A DNA stretch of 64,000 nt, from assembly GCF_024494465.1 (NCBI RefSeq), contig NZ_JAETXM010000008.1, positions 89,899-153,898 of the forward strand, given 5' to 3'. The stretch is from Bacillus sp. V3B (GTDB lineage: Bacteria; Bacillota; Bacilli; Bacillales; Cytobacillaceae). Of the stretch, positions 17,323 to 25,331 are shown piece by piece. The stretch's first letter is position 1; each line of letters opens with the position of its first letter. Under the pieces are notes generated by a model, which saw only the letters and a program-made list of their open reading frames with translations, had not been told where the DNA came from and searched no databases. Position numbers and translations under genes: made by a program.

Positions 17323-18708
17323 CTACTCAATGGTTTCTGTCATGGTTACTATATGAATATATGGAATCTTTGTTTTCCTTAATTCAGCTATTAATGAATG
17401 TGAATGATGTAAAGCTGACATTCTTTCAACAAAAATGAAAATCTCATCATATTGGTTAGATTCAATGTTGTATAAATGGTTGATCACACCACTGTTCTCA
17501 GGGCTATCAAACTCAAATTTTTGTTGTATCGTATAGGATTCTCGATCGGTTTGATAGATTGGACTACGAGTTGTCGATTGGAAATAAATATCGGGACCCA
17601 TCTCTGAAGCCACTCGCATCGGAACATACATAAACTCTCCCGTTCCAATGACTAATGTTTCCCCCCCTTTTCGATACTCTTTTAAATAGTTGGCGATCAC
17701 ACGAGATTGATGGGAAAATTCTTCTTCACTTTCGATCGACAGTCCAAATCGACCCGTTGTTTGTAAATAAGGTGATTGATTCTCAGTTCCATTTGCAGTA
17801 GTAGAAGTAACCTTATGCAACATCGTTGAGTTCATAAAATGGTGTATAGGGATATAGGTTATTTCTTGATGTTCTGCAAGGGTTGATTCCATCTCTTTTT
17901 CCTCTAATACCGGTTCTCCGGTAACAGATACAACTCCGTCTATTAAAGAAATGGCATGAATTTTGACCTCTAATTCTCTCTCTAATTGGCGGTATTCTTC
18001 TCGATGCTCCTGTGTTCTCCAATCTAGAATGGAAACAACCGTAAAGACCTTTTTAAGTGGGTAGTTGGCTTTTATGGTTCGAATAATATTTAAGGCTGTT
18101 TTTCCAGTGGTTATTTCATCATCCACTAGTACCACTTCGTTATCATCGTTAAAAAAATGAGAGTCCATCGCATAAACTCTATGACTAGTAGCATGAGAAT
18201 GCTCTTCTTCAAAAGTAATGACTGATGTAAGCTCATCGATTTGTTCTCTTGTTGTATGGATGTATTTTGCATGATTGGCGAATGTACTAAATACGGAATG
18301 ACCTAACGCTGTAGCCGTCTCTGCAAAACCGATGAACGTTGTGGGTCTTGGAAGTGAAATAGGTGAATTTTTCATGGAAGCCCATGCACCTTCTATAGCG
18401 ATATCTGTATTTGTTTGAATCGCTTCTGCTATTTTTTGTGCACGTGGATCTTTTAATCCATAAACCATTTCCATATACCGTAAAGATAATAAACTTCCTA
18501 CAAGTAAAGGGATTGCAGGATTTACAGCAAGATGTTTTCCTAATACCTTGCTAACAAACAGGAAGCTTCTTTTTTTATTGATACGTGTAGCCATTTGAAA
18601 TAGCTGATCCAATTGAAAGTGATAAGGATTATTTAATACTTCTACTTCCACTCTTAAATCATCTAAGACGTTATACGTTTCTTTCTGTAGAACAGTCACT
18701 CTTTTCAT
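17323..18708 (-). CDS. Phosphoribosyltransferase with TRSP-type C-terminus
   Basis: A 461-residue protein. The PRPP-binding loop VVLVDDEITTGKTALN at about residues 195-210 is a textbook type I phosphoribosyltransferase motif. The C-terminal ~130 residues (GTGEFMYVPMRVASEMG, FQSTTRSPIY) match the TRSP domain that accompanies this enzyme in ter clusters. Its start overlaps the stop of the CitE-like gene by four bases (ATGA), so the two are translationally coupled. The inferred role is making a nucleoside-like metabolite together with the neighbouring aldolase, StiP and HAD proteins. Confidence 0.82.
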   Translation of the reverse strand: MKRVTVLQKETYNVLDDLRVEVEVLNNPYHFQLDQLFQMATRINKKRSFLFVSKVLGKHLAVNPAIPLLVGSLLSLRYMEMVYGLKDPRAQKIAEAIQTNTDIAIEGAWASMKNSPISLPRPTTFIGFAETATALGHSVFSTFANHAKYIHTTREQIDELTSVITFEEEHSHATSHRVYAMDSHFFNDDNEVVLVDDEITTGKTALNIIRTIKANYPLKKVFTVVSILDWRTQEHREEYRQLERELEVKIHAISLIDGVVSVTGEPVLEEKEMESTLAEHQEITYIPIHHFMNSTMLHKVTSTTANGTENQSPYLQTTGRFGLSIESEEEFSHQSRVIANYLKEYRKGGETLVIGTGEFMYVPMRVASEMGPDIYFQSTTRSPIYQTDRESYTIQQKFEFDSPENSGVINHLYNIESNQYDEIFIFVERMSALHHSHSLIAELRKTKIPYIHIVTMTETIE

Positions 18709-19913
18709 GATTTCACCTCATATAGCTCTTTTTCTTCTTGATTCTCCATAATCAAACTTGTGTAATCTTGATCTTCATTATAAACACCAAACGTGTTGGC
18801 TCGCAGTAAAATTCGTTTAGCCCAATAATAATGCGGTTTTACCTCGTTCATCTTGTTCTCATATGTACTTTTTAATACACCTATTTGACCTTCACTATTT
18901 GAAATAATACTCAAAGCATCCGTATATTCTTCATGGGTGACGGTATATAAAGAATGAACGGGTTTAATATGTGTTGGATGAATAATCGTTTTCCCGATAA
19001 TTCCGTTTAATTTATCTAATATCACTTCATTAATTAAACCATCCATATATTCATTCATTAGTTCAGTTCGTTTTTGCATACCTGTTCTTCCATAACTCTT
19101 GAAAGGACTCATACGCAGTTTAGGTTTTAAGATACGTTGATCTTTTGAAAAGAACTCCCAAACCGGACCTGAAATGACATACCCCTCTTCTTGTCTATTA
19201 AATACGTTAATAACGTCTGTTAAACAATCTCTAATAACAGATACATCATAAATCGTTGTGTCTACTTGCCTTCTAATGCCAAATAATCCACAGAAGTCAG
19301 TAGCACCTACACGAACATTAAGAATATACTTTTTATAAGGATCTAAAAGGTTTTTAATGTCTAACAATGTTTTCATTCTTGACTCTTTGTATAAAATATC
19401 GGAAGATTCTAAAATTGGCATGCCGTAAAGCACGAGATTATCCCTGTTATTCTCTTCAAGGATTTCTAAAAACTCTTTTCCATTATTATACGAGAATTTC
19501 GGGAAGACATATCCTGTTAAAACTTGTTGGAAATAGCCAAGCTTTACGGTTAATTTTCTCAAGTGCTCTGGTTCTCTAACCCGGATGAAAATAAGCGGTA
19601 AATCTTCTATGGTTATTTTTTGTTCTTCAAGCGCATAGTAAATGGCTTCAAGATGTTTCAATAACTGATTTTCGGCCTCTTGTAGTTGATTGTCACCGAC
19701 AGCATCCTCCAAGTCAATGACCATTGACGTCAGGTCTTTCAACTTTTTCTCAATTACATCCTTTGCAATATTTTCTCTTGTTGCAGGCATATAGAGAGTT
19801 GCACCTAAGGCATAAGAAAGAACCTCTCTATTTGTATATTTGGAAAAAGATTCCGGTTCTTTATAGAAGATGATTTTTATTCTTTCTTTTGTTTCATAGT
19901 TAAAATGTTTCAT
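18705..19913 (-). CDS. HpcH/HpaI aldolase / citrate lyase beta-like protein
   Basis: A 402-residue TIM-barrel protein of the CitE/HpcH group. SMVIDLEDAVGDNQ near residue 65 carries the metal-coordinating acidic residues, and LNVRVGATDFCG lies near residue 205. Members of this subgroup occur next to the phosphoribosyltransferase and TerC/TerD genes in Ter systems and may join an acyl or pyruvoyl unit to the metabolite. The start follows GGAAGGAG. A terminator-like hairpin lies between terC and this gene and could lower its expression relative to terDC. Confidence 0.8.
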   Translation of the reverse strand: MKHFNYETKERIKIIFYKEPESFSKYTNREVLSYALGATLYMPATRENIAKDVIEKKLKDLTSMVIDLEDAVGDNQLQEAENQLLKHLEAIYYALEEQKITIEDLPLIFIRVREPEHLRKLTVKLGYFQQVLTGYVFPKFSYNNGKEFLEILEENNRDNLVLYGMPILESSDILYKESRMKTLLDIKNLLDPYKKYILNVRVGATDFCGLFGIRRQVDTTIYDVSVIRDCLTDVINVFNRQEEGYVISGPVWEFFSKDQRILKPKLRMSPFKSYGRTGMQKRTELMNEYMDGLINEVILDKLNGIIGKTIIHPTHIKPVHSLYTVTHEEYTDALSIISNSEGQIGVLKSTYENKMNEVKPHYYWAKRILLRANTFGVYNEDQDYTSLIMENQEEKELYEVKS

Positions 19914-19943
19914 CGGTTTCTCCTTCCATTCCCATTAAATAAA

Positions 19944-19973
19944 GGCTACTGCTTGTACAGTAGCCCACCAAAC
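19944..19973 (-). terminator. Intercistronic hairpin between terC and the aldolase gene
   Basis: Perfect 8-bp stem GGCTACTG / CAGTAGCC followed on the minus strand by TTTATTT. Probably a partial terminator splitting terD-terC from the biosynthetic genes. Confidence 0.55.
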
Positions 19974-19974
19974 A

Positions 19975-20748
19975 TTATTCTTTAGTAGCAGCCATTTCCG
20001 TCTCTGCTGATTTTTTCTTATTCGTAAAGTGAATGATAAAGGTAATGATAAAGGCAAGAATGATGATTGCGAAGAATGCATAATGCGATAAGTGGAATCC
20101 GAATACACTTGCGAACATTTTTGCAGAGATAATACCAATTAAGATAAAGGCTGTATTCTCAAGTTCAGGAACTTTTTCAATGAGAACTAAGAAAACACCT
20201 GCAATCGTACGCATCATTAAGATCCCTAACATACCCCCAACCAAAAGCACCCATACTTGGTCAGAAATAGCAAATGCAGCAAGGATCGAATCGACTGAGA
20301 ACGCAATGTCCATCATTTCAACTGATACTACAGTTGCCCAAAAAGTACCAAATATGCGAACTAACCAAGAATCTTTTTTGAACTCTTTTGCTTCATCTTC
20401 ATCTCCACCCTTTTTACGGAAGTGGTTGATTACAATCCAAGCTAGATAAGCAGCACCTAAGACTTTAATAAACCAGAATTTAATCAGATAGACACCAATC
20501 CCGATAAATAGAAAACGGAAAAAGTAAGCACCGAACATCCCGTACATCAGGGCTTTCTTTCTTTGTTTCTCTGGGAGGTGTTTGACCAATACTGCTAAAA
20601 CAAGGGCATTATCTGCAGATAACAAACCTTCAATGAGAATCAACGAACCGATTAGTCCCCAAGCTACAGGGTCTGTTAATACTTCTCCCCACATTTGCCA
20701 ATCAAAAAACATAGCATAGGTGCTTAAAATTTGTTCGATAATTTCCAA
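19975..20748 (-). CDS. terC: TerC family membrane protein
   Basis: A 257-residue integral membrane protein with about seven to nine helices. Family motifs are IEGLLSADNALVLAVLV near residue 40 and DIAFSVDSILAAFAIS near residue 145, each with conserved acidic residues, as in YceF/YkoY-type metal exporters (Mn2+ export in some bacilli) and TerC of tellurite-resistance clusters. Start TTG follows GGAGGAATATATT. It lies downstream of terD with a strong hairpin in between. It probably anchors TerD-type proteins at the membrane or moves metal ions; the sequence does not separate these. Confidence 0.88.
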   Translation of the reverse strand: MEIIEQILSTYAMFFDWQMWGEVLTDPVAWGLIGSLILIEGLLSADNALVLAVLVKHLPEKQRKKALMYGMFGAYFFRFLFIGIGVYLIKFWFIKVLGAAYLAWIVINHFRKKGGDEDEAKEFKKDSWLVRIFGTFWATVVSVEMMDIAFSVDSILAAFAISDQVWVLLVGGMLGILMMRTIAGVFLVLIEKVPELENTAFILIGIISAKMFASVFGFHLSHYAFFAIIILAFIITFIIHFTNKKKSAETEMAATKE

Positions 20749-20778
20749 AATATATTCCTCCGTCGTCTTGCCTATAAT

Positions 20779-20806
20779 AGTTTGAGAGGAAAAAACCTCT
20801 CAAACT
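20779..20806 (-). promoter_or_regulatory. Hairpin between terD and terC
   Basis: An 11-bp perfect stem AGTTTGAGAGG / CCTCTCAAACT with a six-base loop. The minus-strand continuation (ATTATA) is not a T tract, so it is more likely an mRNA stability or processing element than a full terminator. Confidence 0.5.
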
Positions 20807-20835
20807 TGATGTTCAAAGATTATCAAGTTATAAAA

Positions 20836-21414
20836 TTATGCGTCAAGCCCATAAGCATGAACAAGTGATTGTAAACCTCCTTGATAGCCTGACCCAACAG
20901 CATTAAACTTCCAATCATTTCCGTGTTTGTAAATTTCACAGAAAATAACAGCTGTTTCGATACTGAAATCTTCGCCAAGGTCGTAATGTAATACTTCGAC
21001 ACCTGTATCTTCATTGACTAGTCGCACAAATGCGTTTGAGATTTGACCAAAGTTTTGGTGACGAGCATCTGCATCATGAATCGTTACCGTAATGGCTATT
21101 CTCTGCACATCCTGTGGGATTTTTGAAAGGTCAATCTTGATTTGTTCATCGTCGCCATCGCCTTCTCCAGTTCTATTATCCCCTGTATGAATAACAGATC
21201 CATCCGCACTTTGAAGGTTATTATAAAAAATAAAATCCAGTTCACTTCGGCATTTACCATTTGCATTTAAAATAAATGCTGAAGCATCAATGTCATAATC
21301 TTGTCCACCATCAAATTGTTTAACATCCCAGCCTAAGCCGATTACCATTTTTTGTAGAGTAGGATCATTTTTTGTTAAATCAATACGTTGACCTTTGCTA
21401 AGTTGAATTGCCAT
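20836..21414 (-). CDS. terD: TerD family stress protein
   Basis: A 192-residue cytoplasmic Ca2+-binding TerD fold. Typical motifs are the N-terminal LSKGQRIDLTKNDP, VGLGWDV near residue 28, DIDASAFIL near residue 42, and DNRTGEGDGDDEQIKIDL near residues 80-97 with the acidic calcium-binding residues. B. subtilis YceC/D/E are homologues under general-stress and envelope-stress control. The start is the ATG of MAIQLSKG; the frame extends two codons to a TTG that I do not use. It heads the six-gene operon. Confidence 0.92.
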   Translation of the reverse strand: MAIQLSKGQRIDLTKNDPTLQKMVIGLGWDVKQFDGGQDYDIDASAFILNANGKCRSELDFIFYNNLQSADGSVIHTGDNRTGEGDGDDEQIKIDLSKIPQDVQRIAITVTIHDADARHQNFGQISNAFVRLVNEDTGVEVLHYDLGEDFSIETAVIFCEIYKHGNDWKFNAVGSGYQGGLQSLVHAYGLDA

Positions 21415-21563
21415 ATTCAATATTCCCCTTCTATAGTCTATATTTTTTATAGTTGAGCGGTAAATCTCTCTGATTAACCACTTAACTCATATTGATATAT
21501 GCATGAATTAATCATATCAATTGACCTTTCATTATACAAATAAGAAGTTTGAAAAAAAGTAAT

Positions 21564-21606
21564 AGGTGCCAGGTACCATCCACTATCTGGATGGTACCTG
21601 GCACCT
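21564..21606. repeat. Long hairpin repeat after the SDR gene
   Basis: Arms AGGTGCCAGGTACCATCC and GGATGGTACCTGGCACCT pair perfectly. It starts five bases after the SDR stop codon and is followed on that strand by TATTACTTTTTTT, so it is a likely terminator. Confidence 0.88.
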
Positions 21607-21610
21607 ATTT

Positions 21611-22345
21611 TTACAGTTTCGGTCGAACCGTAATTTCGTTTACGTTCACATACGCTGGTTGTGTAACTGCATATACAATTGCATTCGCAATATCCTCTGA
21701 TTTTAAAAGAGTTTTATCTTGTTTACTCTTCAAATTAGCACGTACCTCTTCGTCTGTAATATAGTCTCTGAGTTCCGTCTCTACTGCGCCTGGTGAGATA
21801 TTGGTTACACGTAATCCTGTATTGGAAAACTCTTTTTCCATCCCCATTGATAAAGCGCGAACAGCAAATTTTGTTGCGGAATACACCGTGCTAGTGCGAG
21901 ACACTTCCTGTCCTGATACAGAAGAAATATTAATGATATGTCCGGTATCTTGTTCAAGCATCGTTGGTAGAACTGCATGAAAAGCATGAAGGACGCCTTT
22001 GATATTCACGTCCACCATCTTTGTCCATTCATCAACAAGATCGTTTTTTAAATACGAAAGCAGCATAACGCCTGCATTATTGACTAGAATATCGATCGAT
22101 CCAAATGCTTCCTTCGTTTTTTTCGCCAGCATTTCTACTTCAACCTTGTCCGTTACATCTGTCTTGACTACGATCGCCTTTGCCTTCGTTTCCTTTTCAA
22201 TTTTCTCTTTCAGTGCTTCGAGACGTTCTGTACGCCGTGCTGCTAACGCAACATTTGCACCTGCATTCGCTAAAGCAAATGCTGTCGCTTCCCCTATACC
22301 ACTACTAGCTCCTGTAATAATCGCCGTTTTTCCATCCAGTGTCAT
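21611..22345 (-). CDS. SDR family NAD(P)-dependent oxidoreductase
   Basis: A 244-residue classical short-chain dehydrogenase. The cofactor motif TGASSGIG lies near residue 11, NNAG near residue 87, the catalytic Ser in ISSVSG near 136 and YSATK near 151. Arg-rich AARRTER after beta-2 suggests NADPH preference. This sequence type is close to YdfG/YdaD-like oxidoreductases of unknown substrate. The start is the ATG after GGGAGG; the longer frame with an extra 16 residues is rejected. It is monocistronic, with a hairpin repeat directly after it. Confidence 0.88.
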   Translation of the reverse strand: MTLDGKTAIITGASSGIGEATAFALANAGANVALAARRTERLEALKEKIEKETKAKAIVVKTDVTDKVEVEMLAKKTKEAFGSIDILVNNAGVMLLSYLKNDLVDEWTKMVDVNIKGVLHAFHAVLPTMLEQDTGHIINISSVSGQEVSRTSTVYSATKFAVRALSMGMEKEFSNTGLRVTNISPGAVETELRDYITDEEVRANLKSKQDKTLLKSEDIANAIVYAVTQPAYVNVNEITVRPKL

Positions 22346-22523
22346 ATCAAGACCTCCCAATCCTTTTTTAACCATTAAATTGTAACAGAACACTTTTTAT
22401 TTTGAAATAAATTGCAATGAATAAATTCATATTCGTACCCTTTTATTAGATTAGAACAAATATGTTTCTCTAATGCAACATTTTGTCATGAGTGCATAGA
22501 CTATAGAAAAGGAGATGGTACGG

Positions 22524-22631
22524 ATGAATTGTACTCGTCGGACAAGGCTTAAAGTTTTAGGCTATTCCATTCTGTTTAAAAAACTAGGTATCATTAATGA
22601 ACAAGAGTATAAAAATATTACACAAAAATAG
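22524..22631 (+). CDS. 35-residue protein, SHOCT-like C-terminus
   Basis: The frame reads MNCTRRTRLKVLGYSILFKK and ends LGIINEQEYKNITQK. AAGGAGA lies nine bases upstream of the ATG. The ending resembles the short SHOCT motif (hydrophobic helix, GII.EEEF). The stop codon TAG is the first part of a short hairpin repeat that terminates it. It converges with gerB. It was missed by ordinary length cut-offs but has all the signals of a gene. Confidence 0.6.
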   Translation: MNCTRRTRLKVLGYSILFKKLGIINEQEYKNITQK

Positions 22632-22650
22632 GTGCCAGGCACCTATTTTT
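22624..22650. repeat. Short hairpin repeat used as bidirectional terminator
   Basis: AAATAGGTGCCAGGCACCTATTT flanked by A and T tracts. It lies between the convergent 35-codon gene and gerB and can terminate both. Confidence 0.88.
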
Positions 22651-22658
22651 TATTATCC

Positions 22659-23747
22659 TCAGGCCATTACCTTTTTTCGTATAACGACAATCAGCAGAAG
22701 CAAAAAGGGAATAGCTATATTAAACCCAAATGCATAAAAGGGCAAAACGGTCCCTATAACACTTGATAATTCGGAAAAATTCTCTATCCCCCAAAAACTG
22801 AACAATACATTAAAAACTCCTATCGGAAAAACGATAGATCGGGTATCAGAAAGTCCTAATACTTGAGCAGTTGCCAGTACAGTAATATAGTACTGCACGC
22901 TTAGTTTAATAAATGTCCCTGATACCCAGATTGCGATCACAATAGACTCAAGATGTTCCAAGAAATCAGCAATACTAATATATCTTGCAGCACTCAAGAC
23001 TGGATAAACATAATTGCTTGTCGTTCCTCCAAACACAAAAAGAATGGTGATATTTGTAATAACTAGAGTCAGCATCACAGCACCTACAGAGATCAGACTC
23101 CATTTCCTTCCTTTTTCTTCATCTGTGACGTATGGAAGAAGATAGGCGATGAAAAAGAAAAGAGTAAACATGGACAGAGGTATAGCTGATCCTTTTATAG
23201 GGGGCATAAGACCATTTTCCATGATCGGCAAAAGGTGCTTAAAATTGAATTCAGGTATAAGAAGGATAATGATGACGATTAGAGAAACCAAATAAATAGG
23301 AAAGAACATCTGCGCAGCTCTCCCTACAACTTCCAGCCCTCCTCGAACAGCAAAACCACAAACTAGAACCAACCCAGAAGTAACGACGATCATCGGAGTA
23401 TTGGGCAGAAAGGCTCCTATCGAAAGCTCAGTGTATTGCCTTATCGTAAACCCATTTGTAAAAAGCAAGTTAAAGATGAATAGGAATCCGAGCGCTTTCC
23501 CCAATACTTTACCGAGAATATGTTCACTATATTCGATCAAGGTTTGTTTAGGAAAAAACTTATGCAACCGATAGGCCATGTAAACGGCTAGAAATCCTAT
23601 GACCGAAGCCATAATGGGGGAAAGCCATAAATCATTTTTGGCATGTTTCGCTGTACCACTCGGAACAGAAAGAAGCGCACTAGCAATAATGGTCGGATAA
23701 AACATAATTCCCATTTGTAGGGACGAGATTTTCCCTTTTTCGATCAT
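22659..23747 (-). CDS. GerAB family spore germination permease
   Basis: A 362-residue protein with about ten membrane helices of the APC-type GerAB/GerBB group, the B subunit of the germinant receptor in the spore inner membrane, which binds the small-molecule germinant. MIEKGKISSLQMGIMFYPTI at the N-terminus and PSGTAKHAKNDLWLSPI near residue 30 are typical. The start follows AAAGGGAGAAG. Operon order here is A-C-D-B, all on the minus strand. The germinant cannot be read from sequence. Confidence 0.92.
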   Translation of the reverse strand: MIEKGKISSLQMGIMFYPTIIASALLSVPSGTAKHAKNDLWLSPIMASVIGFLAVYMAYRLHKFFPKQTLIEYSEHILGKVLGKALGFLFIFNLLFTNGFTIRQYTELSIGAFLPNTPMIVVTSGLVLVCGFAVRGGLEVVGRAAQMFFPIYLVSLIVIIILLIPEFNFKHLLPIMENGLMPPIKGSAIPLSMFTLFFFIAYLLPYVTDEEKGRKWSLISVGAVMLTLVITNITILFVFGGTTSNYVYPVLSAARYISIADFLEHLESIVIAIWVSGTFIKLSVQYYITVLATAQVLGLSDTRSIVFPIGVFNVLFSFWGIENFSELSSVIGTVLPFYAFGFNIAIPFLLLLIVVIRKKVMA

Positions 23748-23774
23748 ATCGTTGTCTTCTCCCTTTTGAAATTA

Positions 23775-23999
23775 CTATTCAAGAAATTGGCCTAGAGGCT
23801 TAAGAATAATCTTAATTAAGTGAGTAGGTCCCGGCATATTGGGAAAGAAAATAAGAAGGACGGCCAGCAGCCATCCTGCTATTGTTAATGTTAGAAAAGC
23901 CCATTTTTCCTTTTTCTGATTCTTATTCATTTTTGGCCATTCATAGAGTGTCATGAGAATAGCAACAAATGTAATCCCAAATATAGAGGCTACATCCAT
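23775..23999 (-). CDS. Small two-helix germination operon protein (D subunit type)
   Basis: A 74-residue protein with two hydrophobic segments (residues ~3-18 and ~37-53) joined by a basic loop. Small two-helix D proteins are known in some ger operons of Bacillus, where they alter germination rate. Its ATG overlaps the gerC stop codon by one base (TAATG), so the two are coupled. Confidence 0.75.
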   Translation of the reverse strand: MDVASIFGITFVAILMTLYEWPKMNKNQKKEKWAFLTLTIAGWLLAVLLIFFPNMPGPTHLIKIILKPLGQFLE

Positions 24000-25192
24000 T
24001 ACTCTTTTACCTCTTCTTCTGTTATTCCTTGCGGTACAGTGGACATTCCTGGTCTTCTTATATACGCTTTCGCTTGGATTTCAACATCTATTTCTGAAAA
24101 CTTCTCATCCCATTGACCTTTTACCTCTGACCATTGATCTGGAAATACACGGTGAAAAGTATCAGCAAAACCAACAATATCAACGTTCATCTTTTTTTGC
24201 ACTTTTTCAAGCGCCAGGCATATTCGCGCTTCAATCCTTTTTTCCATTTGTTTTTGAAGCGTGTTCACAATTTTAGGATTCATAACATTTAGTTTTGTTT
24301 CGTTTTCAACAATATCGTCCTCCGTCGTCACTTTAATGATCATTTTCCAGCGATCATTCTCAATTTTCGGAATCAACTCCGTACGAGAGCGAAGAAGGTT
24401 AAATGAAATCTGACCTTCAGCCTCTTCTGGTTCTATGACGACAGCAGCCAATTGAATTTCATCTCTTAACCATAAGATCCCTCTTGTGACTTCTTCATCA
24501 ATTCGACCAATCATTTTATCCTTCTTAAACACAGCCGTTCCATTCACTTTTAAACCGCCCTTTCCTTGTTCTTCCTTTTCTACTTCAATCCAAGGAAGTA
24601 CCGCTGCCCCACTTTCCCCGCTTAACATTTCTAGTAACTCTTTTAACGTCATACTCATTCCAATCTGAAAATTGGCTATTTCTCTAGCGACTTCAGCTGA
24701 ACTATTATCAAAATCAGGAACCACCTTCAAAACATCAGTGGCTTTACCTTTACTAACAAATACATACGCTCTAAGTCGTGGTCCTGGGTGACGGGCGAAA
24801 AAATCAATATGTCTCTGCATTCCGTCTTCGGCTAATTTCTCCCCAATAATGATCACCCGATTATGTCCCCAAAAAATACGGCGGGAAACACTTGCTTGAA
24901 GCTTGGACATGGCATCGAAAACCGTTCTGCCTGTTACTTTTTCGACGGTCGTCGGCTGTTCCCCTCCCCCTTGACCACCACTAGATCCCTGACCTACCCC
25001 CATCGCTTTTGGAATCGCCATCTGTACGGAAAGCTCCAATTCTCCATCATCAGTTAGATCAAGCCCAGTTGCCATAACAAGCCCTATGTCATTGATTTCT
25101 ACACGATCCCAGCAGCCTGTAAGGAATAATGTAGATAAACAAATAAAAAAGCTAATGGCTATTTTAACTTTTGTTATCATCTTTTTATTCAC
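23999..25192 (-). CDS. Ger(x)C family spore germination lipoprotein
   Basis: A 397-residue C subunit. The signal peptide ends in a lipobox LTGCWD with the lipidated Cys near residue 27, followed by RVEINDIGLVMATGLDL, which is conserved in GerAC/GerBC. The C-terminal domain starts near residue 220. It is anchored on the outer face of the spore inner membrane. A GTG start follows AGGAAAGTAGGG; an ATG four codons on is possible. A stretch GVGQGSSGGQGGGEQP near residue 65 is a low-complexity loop. Confidence 0.92.
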   Translation of the reverse strand: MNKKMITKVKIAISFFICLSTLFLTGCWDRVEINDIGLVMATGLDLTDDGELELSVQMAIPKAMGVGQGSSGGQGGGEQPTTVEKVTGRTVFDAMSKLQASVSRRIFWGHNRVIIIGEKLAEDGMQRHIDFFARHPGPRLRAYVFVSKGKATDVLKVVPDFDNSSAEVAREIANFQIGMSMTLKELLEMLSGESGAAVLPWIEVEKEEQGKGGLKVNGTAVFKKDKMIGRIDEEVTRGILWLRDEIQLAAVVIEPEEAEGQISFNLLRSRTELIPKIENDRWKMIIKVTTEDDIVENETKLNVMNPKIVNTLQKQMEKRIEARICLALEKVQKKMNVDIVGFADTFHRVFPDQWSEVKGQWDEKFSEIDVEIQAKAYIRRPGMSTVPQGITEEEVKE

Positions 25193-25331
25193 CCGTTTCC
25201 CTACTTTCCTGTAATGGCCCGAGTATAACTGCTGACCGAATGATCGGATGAATCATGGTCAACATCTGCAAGGAACGTACCCTTTTTCCATCACCTTGTT
25301 TCACTTCTTTATCCATGAAAGACAGGAATCT

